Source: Cloeon dipterum (lineage: Eukaryota; Arthropoda; Insecta; Ephemeroptera; Baetidae). From it: 64,000 nucleotides of DNA. The notes beneath the pieces were generated by a model. That model was not told the origin of the DNA. It ran no database searches and worked only from the letters and a program-made list of their open reading frames with translations. Where the stretch lies: positions 7,990,886 through 8,054,885 of the forward strand of contig NC_088789.1 of assembly GCF_949628265.1 (NCBI RefSeq), in the 5' to 3' direction. This document shows positions 45,301 to 59,100 of the stretch, piece by piece (within the stretch, counting starts at the first letter, position 1; each line of letters opens with the position of its first letter). A program made the translations under genes and the position numbers.

Positions 45301-48300
45301 GCAGAAGTCTGAATTCCAAAATTTAAATTTGCCTAACCTGATCCCAGGTCCCAAGTCAGGATGATCCTTCCATGCACGTATCCGAGAGCTATGTGATCCT
45401 TGGGGCCGTGGCCTATGTAAACCAGCAAAGCCACCTGATGCGTGCGCGCAGGGACAAAGCGAATGCTCAGCTCCACGGCCTGTTTGAAGCTCTCATGCTT
45501 TGGAAGGAGAGGCACCGCCATGTACGGGCTTATGTCCACGAATGTTGGGAAAAAGCAGGGCTCATTGATAATGTGCTCTGAGGAAGAGATTTACAAATAA
45601 AAATAAATGTAGTTCAGGTATGAAAAAATACCTTTTTCGCAGAAGATTCCGCCCCGGCCAATTGGACACAGGCAGACGAAATTGGTTCCAGGATGCACCA
45701 AGCAAGTTCCACCTGCATGGCACGGATTGTTTTCACACACAGACGCCTCACAGCGCGGTCCTAGGCGCCTGCTTGGCCATATTGTGTCACACAAAATCAA
45801 ATAAAAAGCTTGCAATTATTGCTCACCCGCTCAGACACCTGCAGCTCCAGCTATTGGAAGGCGTCTCTTCACAGGTCCCTCCGTGAAAACAGGGATTTGA
45901 GAGACATGCCAATTGGACGCATTCTGACACGTCGTTCGAGCCAGCTGTGACATCGGCCAGTAATACCCTGTATCTTTCGTTTACCTAAGAAATTATTTAC
46001 GTGTATCCTATCTATTGCAAAAATTTGTAAGTGTTACACTTTACAGAAAAATCAAATTTTTAATTGAGATCGAGCGAATTTAAATTCTTGATATTTAAAT
46101 TTTTACCTTCACGTGTGAAAGGCAAGCGACAACTCCTGGCGACGTCGAAATTCTTTCACTGTAGAAATCATCCTCCTGCTCTGGGTACTTGGGCGCTTCA
46201 GTCCTTGGCCAGGAGCCAAAGACCAAGTGCGCCAGAGCGACGTCTTTCCGCAGGTTGAGGAACGGCTTTGTCTGCTCACCGGAAACAGCTAGGGTGTTGT
46301 TTAGTTTTAACTCAGCGCGACATCGGCCGATGCTGGTCGTGTTTTGCAAAATCCACATTTTCAAACTGAAACCAAGAAATTAATTTAATTTTAGACCACT
46401 GAGGTCAAGGGACAGCTCAGACCTGGCTGATATTCTGGTTGGTTTTCCCGTGTCCACCCTTTGCTTCGATTCTGAGAACTTGACTGACTGCAGTCCGCAA
46501 GAGAACTGAAGTTGTAGTCTGCCATGATAAATTGACATTTGCATAAAATAGCTGGAAGTGGGTCTGCACGGAAAAAGGGATGATTTTTTTAATTTTTTAT
46601 TATTCTATATATATTAGAGGTCTCTTACCCATCGTCAGCATCAGCCAGGGTGAACACAACGCCTTCTTCAGACACGATACGAAAAGTGGCCTCCAAATTG
46701 TGAGTAAACTCCAAAGTTTCGTTCCGCTTTATAGGCGATGCTACTCTGAATAGAAGCCACGAGGTCGGCAAGAGAGAGACTTCAGAATAATTTGTTGGCA
46801 CTTCACAGAACACTCCAGTGAATTGAAAAGGGCAGCGGCACTGAAAATTAAATAATTCGATTTGAAACGAATAAAGAAAAAAATGTATTATCAAACCACG
46901 ATATTTGATTCTAGGGAGAAGCAGACACCACCATTCTGACAAGGAGATTCATCTTTGCAATTTTTGGGCTGCGTCTCCGCTGTAGTCTCTCCATAATCAG
47001 AGGTTGGGAGTCCATAATCAGGAATTTCATCTGTTGTAGTTGTGAATGGAGCTGTCTCGCGGCCGTCCAAAATTCCACCCTCTGTAGAATTGGTGGCAGA
47101 TGCCCACGCAGGTGACGTTTGAGGTTGTTGCTCTGTACTTTTGGTGTACTCATATATTTCTTCGTCTGTTGTAGTTTTTTCAGTGGCGCCCTGACTTGTT
47201 AAAGAACTAATTTTGCTCTCTTGAAAACTCGCTGTAGTTTGTAGTCCATCTGTTGAGGCCTCTGATCTTGAACTGAGAACTGAACTCATTTTGTGATCAA
47301 AAGAGGGTAAACTGCTAATGGGAATTTGTGCACTTTCTGATTGTGCGATGTCAGTAATTGATGCATGAGTGCTTGAATAGACAATATCTGTTGAGCTTAT
47401 TTCACCAGTTGCTTCACTTGAAACTACAGAAAGTCCAGATTCAGTTGTAGATTCTGATTTTTGTGTTTCAGAAGGATCCTCTGTCATTTCAGTAGTAGAA
47501 TAAGTTGAGTATTGGTTAAATACTGTTGAAATTGTTGAGCCGCTGGTAGTCAAATCATACTCAGACACTGGCTGATTAGTTTCCCTCCCTTCAACTCCAA
47601 TATAAGACTGGTATGTTGAATGTGAGAGGCTGGACTCTTGAAGCGAAAATGTCGATGAAAAACTGTCACTCATTGTCCAAAGACCTGACTTGGCACTTAT
47701 TTCACCACCAGCTGTTGAAAAAACTCCAGTTGTTGTTATAAATTCTAGGTTGGAAGTAAGTGAAGACTCTTCTGCTGGTTTAGTGATATTAAGTAGAAAC
47801 TCTTTGTCGGGCGTAATATATTGGAGTTCCGAAACGGTGGACGATGAGAGGAAATTTGGGGAGTCTGTCACTTCGATCCAATCAGAAGAATCTTCTGAAA
47901 CTGAGCTGGGCTGAGAAAAGATTGGACTCAGGTCAGTTGGCATGGACGCCACTGTGACTGCAGCAATCACATCAGTGCTGTCTGAAATAGAACTTTGGGT
48001 GCTGGATAACTTGATCGTTTCTCCCGCAGGACTATCACTTTCATCAGAAATAGATTGGGTTGTTGTAGATGGTGTTTTCCAATGAGATAACGTAAATAAG
48101 GATTTTTCTGTCGACCCTGTGATACGATGCAGGGCAGTAGTCGGACTTCCATAAGTTGAGGAGGACAGTTCAGGGAAGTAGGAGTGGTTGGTGCAGTCTT
48201 GTCCGATTGGACATTCGCAAAACTTCCCCGTCACATCCGGCGGGCATGAGCAAGAAAAGCCATCCACGCCATCAATGCAAGTACCACCGTTTTTGCAACT

Positions 48301-49819
48301 AAAATTTAAAAAATAGAGATATTTTAAAATGCTTTTAGCAGTTTACCTTGGCGTTGGAGGCAAAAGGCACTCGTCATACTGGAACTGACACAGGTCTCCA
48401 TGGAAGTCGGGAACGCAATAGCAAATGCTGGCGCCTGCCTCTTCCGTGCAAATGGCACCATTGAGGCAAGGGTTTTCCTTGCAAAGTGCAAGCTCAAACT
48501 CGCACATCTCACCAGTAAACCCTTTTTCCACAAATTAAAACCAAATATATAAAATAATATGTTAGCCTCTTTTACCAAACGGACAGGCGCAAATAAACTC
48601 GGATCCGCGGGGCAGACAAAGTCCACCGTGCTGACAGGGTTGCAGAATGAGGCAGGGGTCAAGGGCATCTTCGCAGATCGCTCCACCCCAGCCTGGCGCG
48701 CAAATGCACCAGAAGCGCTCGCCCTTGCCCTCAACACAGGCGCCGCCATTCAGACAACGCTCAGTTCCGGTCTCGTTGCACACCGAAATATCCCATTCGC
48801 ACACAGAACCTGAAATTTTGGTCGAGTTAAGAGCTAAAAACGTTAATCCAGCAATAAAAGAGCCAGGGGCGGATTTTCGAGGTAGTGGGCCCGTGTAAGA
48901 TAAAATGACATGAACGCGCCAAACGAAAAATGAAACGACGTTGTCATCTGTGGTCTTTTTAAAGTTAGCAAATTAATTTTTCATCACTCAACACACCTCA
49001 TAAAAAATTAAAATAAATACCGTCAAGTATAGTAACAAATTCAGATAATTTTCGGGAGTCAATAAAATACATAAATAAATCAAGCGAGGAAAACATAAGA
49101 ACATAATATACCGGTATATCCGGGAAGGCAGTGACATTCGAATCCATTGCTTCCGTCCACGCAAGTGCCGTTATTCTGGCACGGCTCAGAGAGACACTCG
49201 TCCCTGTCGATTTCACACGATAGACCTGTTCACAAACAAAATGACAGTAACGTGCGGAGCATGACGGCGGTGAACAGGCTTGCCTGAGAATCCCTCGGGA
49301 CAGGAGCAGTTGAAGTTTGCCACCAAGTCAAAGCAATCACCGCCGTTCAGGCACGGCTGCGACCAGCATTCATCCCATTCAGTCTGGCAATTGGAGCCAG
49401 TGTAGCCATCGGCGCAATAGCATGAGTATGAACTGCAGTTATAAAATGTAAATGCCATTAAAAATCTAATCTATATAATATAAAAAAATTGCAGGAAAAA
49501 TGAATCAGTTTTGGATGTCATATGGCTGGGAAAATAATATCATCATAATTAATCAGTTTCTTTTATGTATAGTTATAATGTTGAAACATATTTGAGGTAG
49601 ATATAAGGATATATACCTGTTTACGTCGTCAACACAGAGCCCATAAACGCAGGGGTTGCTGAGGCACGCAATGCCAGTTTCAGAGATGTACACCGAAAAT
49701 GACAAAATAAAGAAGAGCGCAATGGTCGTATGTGTTCGGGATAGCAACTTTTGTCCTTCATTTTGGCCCTTTTTCGAAGTTTGAACACAGCGCCTCATGT
49801 TCTTCACAGAAATTTCCAT
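42336..49819 (-). CDS. eys: eyes shut/spacemaker-like secreted EGF-laminin G protein, 1,917 aa
   Basis: Twenty-three coding exons on the minus strand: 49617-49819, 49284-49432, 49112-49225, 48576-48809, 48347-48521, 46897-48298, 46629-46840, 46423-46563, 46107-46365, 45827-45984, 45632-45768, 45338-45577, 45111-45284, 44739-44982, 44522-44685, 44202-44462, 43963-44151, 43689-43903, 43546-43630, 42929-43494, 42745-42875, 42551-42687 and 42336-42499. All phases agree and the total is 5,754 nt. The order is a signal peptide after a basic n-region (hydrophobic core about residues 32-50), seven EGF repeats, a long Ser/Thr-rich mucin-like stretch, EGF8, LamG1, EGF9-10, LamG2, EGF11-12, LamG3, a cysteine-containing linker and LamG4 ending YSCNAK-stop. 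There is no C-terminal membrane segment or ERLI tail, which argues against crumbs. In flies Eys is secreted by photoreceptors and opens the inter-rhabdomeral space. Crumbs, agrin or another EGF/LamG protein are alternatives. Confidence 0.72.
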
Positions 49820-50170
49820 TTTGTAGTGGTTCTACATTAGAAGAGCTGAAATCCTGATGAAAATATTGTTAAAAATAATTTTATTAAATTTTAAATCAGA
49901 GAACCACCAAATTAAAATTGACTATTCATTTCAATTAACTAAAACTATTTAGATTTGATTTTTCATTCTTATTCGTATTTTAAGGATTATCTATTTTAAA
50001 TTTTAACGGGGCAAAAAACATATAATTCACATGGTACCACCATGTAGGAACAAAAACAAGTAGTGCCTTTGAACAACACCAAGTAGCGTGAAAAAGGCAA
50101 TAAATTTGTGTGAGCTAGTTAGCCCAACGCTTGGCTTAATTGGTTTTGAGTGGACGACAAAAATCTTACC

Positions 50171-50350
50171 CAACATGTTGATTACTGTGATTACGATCTG
50201 ACCAGTTTGTTTCACCAGCAATCGGATGGTGACTTTTTCCAGCAGAGGCAGTGGGCAGTGTAAACACACGGTCAGTTACCATAGTGACCCAGAAGACAAA
50301 CTTTCTCGCCCCCCCCCCCCTATGCACCCTGTCTGGCGCGCGAAGACTCA
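50171..50350 (-). other. eys: Probable 5' noncoding exon of eys
   Basis: On the minus strand a donor TTGG|GTAAGA lies at 50170 and an acceptor TTTCAG ends at 49846, 26 nt before the eys ATG. That fits a 5' UTR intron of about 325 bp. The upstream limit of the exon is a guess; a poly-C run sits at about 50310-50320. Confidence 0.45.
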
Positions 50351-51235
50351 CTGCTTTCATTGCTTAACATGCAGGGAAATCGATAAAATCAATTAAAAAG
50401 GGAGTTGTGGTTAAAAGAAATTTTTTTTAAATTTACCAATGGTTTATTTTTTATTTTAAAACTTAGATTTACTTTTACAGCATGACTCATTTACTCGATT
50501 TTTATAGTCGTTTGCTCTTCACAAAAACGTTTCGCATCTAACGCTTCTCTTTAGTGCACACGAAATAATATTTGATTCACATTATATTCAAGCAATTCAC
50601 TGCAATAAAAATAACGAAGGATACTTCTTCAATATCATCTAACCTATCAAGAAGTTATCACCCACAGCTATCGAAAGTAATAGGAAATATGTATTTAGCA
50701 TCATGCTTAACTTCAATGTTGTAAGATTTTTGGATCAAATAAATTAATACTAATCTTTAGCTGGGAACGAACCATATGATAATTAAGTGCATGAGCTGAT
50801 GTACTGAATTGGATAATGCGAAAAAGATTTGGATTCATCGGTTGTTTACAAACACCAGAAATGCCGCAGGTTCGAGTCAATATATAAGCAGTTTGAAATT
50901 TGTTTAGCTTGCATTGCTTTTGCTTAACGTACGACTATTCTGTTTCAATTTTCTATGAAGACAGATCACAAGATAACGCACTTTTACTCTTCTTCTTCGT
51001 CTTGTTATGTACAAATATATAGTAGATGGAATCAAATGCCAGGAGAAAGAGAACTTCTTAGAAAACAGTGACAAACATATCAACCTCTTTCACAAGATGC
51101 GCAAAGTCAGTCCAACAGAAGTGAGTTGAAAGCACAAGAAGTGTGTGAACTCCACCATACTGGCTTATCAACAAAAATCATATAAAGAATTGTGCTCCAA
51201 CAAAACACTCAATTCTCCACTCGCTGGTTGAACGC
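50351..51235 (-). other. TM9SF2 3' UTR and intergenic DNA
   Basis: AT-rich, no coding exon seen. Minus-strand AATAAA signals at 50443-50448 and immediately after could end the TM9SF2 transcript, which would give a 3' UTR of about 0.8 kb that reaches close to the eys leader exon. Confidence 0.5.
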
Positions 51236-54200
51236 TTAATCAACCTTCACAACACTATAGATTTTGCGCACAAACCAGAAGCAGGCAAAGAAGCCAATGG
51301 TGCCTGAAAAAAAATCGCATTATTAATATACGGCATTTTCAATTTGAGGGTGTAGGAACAACAAATTCAAGCAAATTAAATATTTACCTGTCAAGAGGAA
51401 GAAGAGGAACACCATGATCAAGGTGTAGCCAAAGTAGAGGAAGGTGGAGGCCGTGTCCTCGATGTTCAGCTTTGTTACGAAATAATGGACGCAGTAAATG
51501 AACAAGTAGAAGGCTGTGAAGCCGCTGGTGAGGAAGCTGCGCCACCACCAGTGGTAGTCCTGAAATCAAACGTAATTTTTGAGTTATCAAATATAAAACT
51601 GACAAGGATTGACACCGACCTCTGCGCAGAGATGGAAGTAACAGAGGAGGATAGTCGTCTCCGAACACGTGATGACCAAGATGACGAAGACCAGGAAGAG
51701 GAAACCAAACATATAGTACATCTGGCTGGACCAAATCGAGTTTAGGATGAAGAAGAGCTGGATGAAGATGCAGCCAAATGGCAGTACTCCACCCATGATC
51801 ACTCCAGGGATGGGCTGGGTGTACACAGATTGCTCCGGAATCTGGCGAGGAATCTGGTTAGTCCTCACAGGATGCTCCAGAGGCTGCAAAAAGGGAATTG
51901 TCTATCAGCACTGCCTATTACTTAACCAATGAAGACACGCACCCTCTTTCTGAAGCCGAGGAAGGCTCCAACGAAGGTCAGGGGCACAGACACGCCGAAC
52001 CAGAGAGCCAGGATGGCGATCAGGGTGGTGAACGGCACTGCCGCTGAGCTTCCCTCGCCCCACAAAATCAGGTTCAGCACAAAGAACAGCGAGAAGACAA
52101 CACTGAAAAGTTCAAAACAAGAAGCATGAGTCAAAAAGTACGAAAATCCAGGTTAAATTAGCCTAGGATGCAAGTATTTTCTCTTATTATTTATTTAAAT
52201 CAATATGACATAATTAGAGACTGTTAACGATGTTTAATGAGGGGACAAGGAGAAAAGGCAAGATCAATTTTATTTTTAAATCTCAAGCGTGTATTAGATA
52301 TGCTCAAAGCAGCTTTACTAATTTTTGCAATTGATAGTTTTTACTGTTTGCTTCTGTTCACGTTCATACCATCTTTTTTGTGTTCAATGTGACGTTCTAT
52401 TCATAAATTTTACGTTTCCTGACAAAGAAATACCGTCTGACTCATCTGACAACAAAATATCAGGCAAAAACACGGGTTGCTACTCACCCAGGAGAGAGCA
52501 TCGACGTCAGCATTACATTCAGCTTCCACTTTTCACCCCCGAAACTTTTATAGACACGAGCCGAAACGTAGCCGGCTGGTGTTCCTAGGCAGGCATAGAG
52601 GACCATGGCGCAGGTCATGAGCGCGCCGCGGTTAGCGGGAGACAGGAAACCGAGGCAGGCGAACGCCAGGGTCACCAGGGTCATGCAGAGCACTTGCATA
52701 CCAGAGCCAAGCAGCACCGACAGCAACATGCCCTTTCGTGGAGGCCGGAACACGTCACCGTGGACGAGCTTCCAGCCAAATTCCTCCTGGGCGTCCTCGC
52801 CAGAGTCGATCTGGTTGTACCTGGCGATGTCCTTGTGCAGGGTTCGCAGGAGGATCATGGCCACCATGCCCGAGAGGAAGAGAACGATCACCAGAGAGTT
52901 GAGGATCGAGAACCATTGGATGTTTGAGTGAGGCATCGACTCGAGGATGTAATCCCATCGGGAAGACCACTTAATGTCATTTTGCGCCTGCATAATAAAA
53001 TGAGATCATGTTTAAAACAAATTTTATGTATCTTTAGACATTTCCGAAGAAATTATCAACTTTGAATTTGAAAAAGGTGGGAAAGGAGATAAAAAGAAAA
53101 AGGAAAGATAAAGGAGTGCCGTGTTCCTCTAGGGAATGGTTGACACGTTTACACCCATAAAAATTTGTTTTTATCGACATAGGATGTTTCCTAAAGCAAA
53201 AGAAGTAAATATTTTCAAGAAAATTTTGTGATGTTCAATAAGATGACGATAAAACATAGCCTAGATTGGTTTCACATAGTTGGACGTTTAAACCTGTGCT
53301 TTGTTTTGAAAACATTTTTGTTTTTAAATTTAATAAATTAATAAAAATTACTTAATGCTGTTCAATATGAAACTATGCCTCAAACATCTCCACATCCAGA
53401 AAGAAATACATATTTTTACAGACTATTGATTGGAAAAGAAGAAAAGGTTGGTCAGCCTAGTATGACGCGAAAAATATTTGAATTAAATTTAAAGCGCTGC
53501 GTATTTTAAAAATTTGTTAATTGTTTTACTCATCAAAGGCGCTTCTCTGTTCCCTGAAGGAATTTTGAAGGCTTTGATTAAAATGTTTTTGACATTCACC
53601 AATTGATAAGGGTCAATTGATGAGTTTAGAACTATTCCGCATTCGGTGCTTCCAAATAGGACAGTAAATTTAAGTGTCAAAATTAAAAAAAAAAACGTTA
53701 TTATCCTAAATGTAACTAAATATTTCACAAGCAATTTTTATAGTTGTTTTCAAAGTTCGTAAATAGAGAACAAATGGATGACCAGCTAGTTTAAAAATAA
53801 TTTAACTAAATTCAGGTGAAAAACAAACAGCATACCTTGAAGGTGACAGAGTAGGTGTAAGTGATAGAGAGCTTCTCGCCGGAGCTGAGCTCCTTTCCGT
53901 GGATCTCCATGGGACGGCTTTTGCTGCTGCAGTCTGGCTTTGTTGGATCCTCATGGTTGATGCTACGAGGAACCACCTTGACAGCTAAAAGCGTTTCCAT
54001 TGTTAGCCATAAAAATCACACCTTTAATCAACTCACAAATAATTCTGCCGCCATTGTGGCCAAAGCTGCTGCCCCAGTCCTCCTTGTCGCCACTATGGTA
54101 TGTGACGGTTAAGTCGACGTGGTTGTAGATATAGTAGACACTTTGCTTGGCAGCACTCTACAGGAAAAAAATTTGATATTAAATATTTCAGTTCCTTGTA

Positions 54201-55369
54201 TGCTAGAGAAATAAAAAAGGAAAAGGGGACTCACTCCAATCATGCAGTTATCTTTGTTGGCGTCATGATTATAACAGCCCATAGGAAAGCCTGTAAGGCA
54301 ATGTTGCTGGCCGTCGGTCATGTGATAACACCAGGTGACGGGCATGTTGTCTACAAAAGTTGAATAGTCAGCACAATAAGCATGAAAATATATATAAAAA
54401 AAAACACCATACCGACAATCCAGTGATGCTGGTAATTCAGGCTTATGCCCTTCTTTAGGTGTTGCAGGTTGCGCAGAGACTCTGGGTTTCCGCCTGTGTA
54501 TTGCTTGGTACATAGGACCGTGCATTGCTGATCCTCCAAGAATTTAATCTGTAAAAATACAAATCTTTCAATGAAAGCTTCACTTTTTATTATTAAAATT
54601 TTAACCTTGTAAGGTGATGGACGAATCCTTTCACCGAACACAACCTGGCCAAGGTTTTCCACAGGAGAATTGGTCTCGTCGGACAAACAGAAGTCAAAAC
54701 TGCAAGATAAATAAACATGTTTACAAGTTGCTCATTACATTTTTAACTGACAATATGTACTCACTGATGATATTCATAAGGTAGAACGGAATCTTCGGAG
54801 TTCAGTCGGTTGACGTACAAAGCAACATCAGACTGGAACGTTAAATAAAAAAATTACGATTAATATCTATGAATAACATAAAACGATAATCTAACTTTGT
54901 AAACAGCAGGCAACAGAGCATTACTGATAATTAATTAAACAATTTAGATCCAAAGCACATGGTTATGATTATGTAGTTTTATCAGTTGTAAGCGACTTGC
55001 CAACTGACAATTGAGCGTTCGCAAAACGCACAATATCATAATAATGTTGACGTTCTCTGGACGAGTGGCTATTTTATAATTATTATTTATGTCCGACACG
55101 TCATTACTGCCCAGTTGGTTCCGTGGAGATTGCACAGAACAAATATTTACAAACAAATAGTTCCAACGTGGGTTCGAATTTTCGATCGAATGTTGAAATC
55201 AATAAATGACAGATAGACAAAACAATGAATAGATAATCACCTTGCAGGTATCATGATTGCCTTCGCCTTCTTTGCAGAAGTTGACTGGAGCCAAGCCGGG
55301 CAGATAAAACGCCCAACTTGGAACCGCAGTCGCAAACACGAACAGAAACAAGATCGAAGGACGCGCCAT
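51236..55369 (-). CDS. TM9SF2: Transmembrane 9 superfamily member 2 (nonaspanin), 658 aa
   Basis: Twelve exons on the minus strand: 55241-55369, 54765-54832, 54606-54699, 54413-54548, 54235-54350, 54037-54157, 53836-53984, 52488-52987, 51943-52102, 51620-51883, 51388-51559 and 51236-51303. They total 1,977 nt with consistent phases; human TM9SF2 is 663 aa. The protein starts with a signal peptide, then [12 protein letters not shown] at the mature N-terminus, a lumenal domain with [12 protein letters not shown] and [18 protein letters not shown], then nine membrane segments with [33 protein letters not shown] and [17 protein letters not shown]. It ends in KVD, the K-x-D type Golgi-retention signal of this family. 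Nonaspanins act in endosome/Golgi membranes in protein sorting and adhesion. It lies head-to-head with Pss. Confidence 0.97.
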
Positions 55370-56155
55370 TTGAAGTAATTTGATGGTGAAATCAAACCAG
55401 GCACATGGGCAAAAAAAGAAAAAGATGAAAATCCCTCGGAGGCGGCTGAAATCGGACGAAAGTGTCAAGCAAAACACACGACACCGCTGATGACGGCCAT
55501 AACACGTCGAACAAGCTGTCGACAAAAATTGTCAGTGGTGGGAGGTGGGAGGAAAGGAAAACTAAGGCTGATAAATGTAGCCAACGTGATTCATTCATTC
55601 CTTTTCGCTCCAGACGTTCCATCCAGACCATCCAGAAATCCAGAGACTCATTACGTCTTGACGATTTTGTCACGACTCGCAGCTGGGCTGGGATCTCGCA
55701 AATTAAAAGTCAAGTAATGAATGGTATAATAATAATTGGTAATGAACAGGAACATTGAATCAAAATTTTGGAGCGCTATGGAGCAATAATTTTCAATTTA
55801 TATAAGGAGCACAAAAAATTAATAATGTTTCATAGCACACGGATTTTAGTTGCTGTGTATACGCATAAATTTTCGTTAGTTTTCAAACTGACAAACACAA
55901 AAATCTTGAAAATTGTTTTTCAATTCGGAATTTTACAGAGACATTATAGTTGGCAGCATTGTACCGGCACCACCGCACCACTGGCAGCTGATCCAAAATT
56001 GATTTTATTCGCTCTTCATGTTGGCTATTTGGAGGTCCCGAGCGTAGCGTGCGAGCTCCCTGCAATCTGCACTCACACCGAGTGCTCTGTTCTGTGCAGA
56101 TTTGAGGAAATCACACTCAGCCAAGGAGAAGGAAGAAGGAAGGCAGCTGAAGATC
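55370..56155. promoter_or_regulatory. Shared promoter interval of TM9SF2 (-) and Pss (+)
   Basis: The start codons of two housekeeping-type genes lie 786 bp apart in opposite directions. The interval must contain both leaders and promoters. I see no coding exon in it. No TATA box stands out at a convincing place, so the exact start sites are not assigned. Confidence 0.55.
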
Positions 56156-59100
56156 ATGTCGGGCTGTGGAGAGAATCAGGAGGAGGCGAGAGCCAGGATG
56201 AAGGCCGATAACCTTTTCCAAATGCATCCCTCTCGGCCCCGCAAACAAAAGTCTGTCTTCTCCGAAGTAAACGAGCGTGGAGTGGACGACATCACGCTTG
56301 AGGTTTTCTACAAACCACACACCATCACCCTGCTTTTGGTTTCGATTTGCGTCATCATGTACATCGCATTCACCAGGTAGATATGATTAAAACTAGCAGT
56401 GAGCAGAAAATTCGCCTTTTCCACTTTCGATTTTGGCCTAATGGTTATTAATTCAATTATGCTCCTGTGCGTGTCACACCCGGCATTATAATAGGATTAT
56501 GTAAGCTGCTCGTCCTTGGCCAAAACTTAACGATCCGGTTGACCCTTCAGACCTTTGACTGATTCGTCGAAAATACAATGAGGGGTTATCTTCAAATTCC
56601 GATCACCCCATGTATGTAATCATGTCCGCCACACGCTGCAGCTAAAAAAGATAATTGTGAAACTTAACAGTAAGGTTACTCAAGGGAAGTTGGGAAAGTA
56701 AAAATTTCAACACACCTTGAATACCTGGTGGATGGATGACGGGCATTTAAAAGAGCTCACTACATAACACTTGAATGGGGCCTTATTGAACCACAATAAA
56801 AATAATTTTGAAGTTAAGACGTGTTATGTCATATACTACAGCTGATTAAACTTTAGTGGCTTTATGTATATCTAATTTAAAATATGAATGAAGACTTGAC
56901 GCTCTTACCTTCTATGAAATGTTTTTTTAACTCATTATTTCCTGGTTTCATATTCTACTTAATAATGTGTGGGCATAAAAATCTGCCTATTATTACATTG
57001 CAATTTAAAAATGTCTTAAAATGAAAGATTTTAATTTTTATAAATCCATTACTTTGTCAGGAACGATGTCGACATTCAGGACAACATCTGGGCAGGCATA
57101 CTCTGCGTGGGCTTCTACTTCCTGATCATCTCGGTGCTTGCCTTTCCAAACGGGCCGTTCACTCGACCTCACCCGGCAATTTGGCGCATGGTATTCGGTG
57201 CCAGCGTCATTTACCTCTGCACTCTGCTTTTCCTTCTCTTCCAGCGCTATGAGTCTGTCATGGCCATCTTCAGGTGGCTAGACCCAGGTCTTAAAAACTT
57301 TCACATTGATCAGGAAAAGGTTAGTTAATAGTTTGAGTGTTAGGTCCTCTTTTATAAATTTTTAATTAACAAATATAGGAGTATGGAGTCAACTGCTCAG
57401 ATGTCAATTTGGAGAAGATTTGGAACCATTTGGACGTGTTTGCGGTTGCTCACTTTCTTGGCTGGCTTTTCAAAGCAATTTTGGTGCGCCACTGGGGCAT
57501 CCTCTGGGCCATCAGCTTCATGTGGGAGTTTACTGAGGTGAGTGCTCGCTAAATTGTAAAACTAACGTCAACAGTAATTTGGCCTGTGCTCTGCAGCCTC
57601 ATTAAGTGCTACAAAAGTTCTCAACTGGCGTATAGGTTTTGGCAACACAGCAACTTTTTCGTTTTAACCGTCAGCCATTCTCAAATCTTTTGTGCTTGCT
57701 CTACAGGTGCAATTCGCTCACCTGCTGCCAAACTTCAAGGAATGCTGGTGGGATGCTTTGATCCTCGACGTATTCATTTGCAACGGACTGGGAATTTGGC
57801 TTGGCCTGAAGATCTGCTCGATCCTCGAGATGCGCGAGTACAAATGGGTTTCCATCAGGTACGCGATGCCCTCCTTTGTGAGACCTTTTTTAATAAACTC
57901 TGCTTGTTTTCAGGGACATTCACTCGACCACTGGCAAAATAAAGAGAGCCGTTCTCCAATTTACGCCTGAAAACTGGACTCACATGCGCTGGCTCGATCC
58001 CAAATGCACCTACATGCGCTTCTTTGCCGTCTGCCAGCTGGTCATTTTCTGGCAGGTGTCTGAACTCAACACCTTCTTCCTCAAACATATTTTCGAAATG
58101 CCGCCATCTCACCCCATCGTCGTTGGCAGACTTGCGCTCGTCGGCGTTATTGTGGCTCCTTCTGTTCGGTGAGTGCGTTTTTACTTTTTTGGCAAGGGTA
58201 CAGGTTCCAGAAGAAGACAACTTAATTTATTAGTTATGAGACTCTAGACCTTAGAATTATATGTGCGGCCACTAAACTATTTTTGAAAAATAACTTTAAA
58301 ACTACCCACATGCTTGTTGAATTTCATTGACTCCGATGTGAAATATTGAAATTTTTAAATTATGAAGGACAAAAATATTCCCCTGACATTTTAAAAACGC
58401 TCGCATTCATTAAAAGTTAGAAGTATCAAATATCAGGAAAATAATTAAAATCAGACCGCTTTTACCAAACCTATTTGTGGTTGTTTTCTGTTTTTTGCTT
58501 TCAAATCAGATTGTTTTGCCAACTCAATGACTGGACTTTGTAGGATAATATGTTATATGTAGCCCTTGTCTTGTTGGTGTGATTGATTGAATGCTCTCTA
58601 TTTTCAAGAAAGTAAAGGTTTTGTAATTTTTCTTTAAAAATAAAAACCTTTTGAACTATTTAAAAACTCACCTTGGACCAACAATGAGACTTACTTGTGC
58701 CCACCTTCAATTGTGCAGGCAGTACTACATTTACGTGACAGACACGCAGTGCAAGCGTGTAGGCACCCAGTGCTGGGTGTATGGGGCCATCATGTTCCTG
58801 GAGGCGGTGCTGTGTATCAAGAACGGCCGCGAACTGTTCAGCAGAACGCAGGCCTCAAACATCATAATTTGGCTGCTTGCCCAGCTGTTCTGTGCCATAG
58901 TCGTTGTCACAGGTTGCGTCCTTTGGCACTTCTACTTTAAGGTATGTACGCAAATTGGCCCGTTTGCTGTTAAATAATCAATGCGAAATTTGAACAGAAT
59001 GAAGGCGAAAAGTCCCGCGACTCGTCTCCCGTGAAGAACTTGTCTTCCCCTTCGGATGACGATGAGGAGGATATTTCAAGTCACAGCGACTATAGATCTG

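Noticed and set aside
42336..49819. Calling the EGF/LamG gene crumbs
   Set aside because: The last exon ends inside LamG4 with YSCNAK-stop. Crumbs would need a membrane segment and an ERLI tail; the mucin-like block also favours eys.
50860..50890. GGTTCGAGTC string resembling a tRNA B box
   Set aside because: No A box, acceptor stem or cloverleaf could be formed around it.
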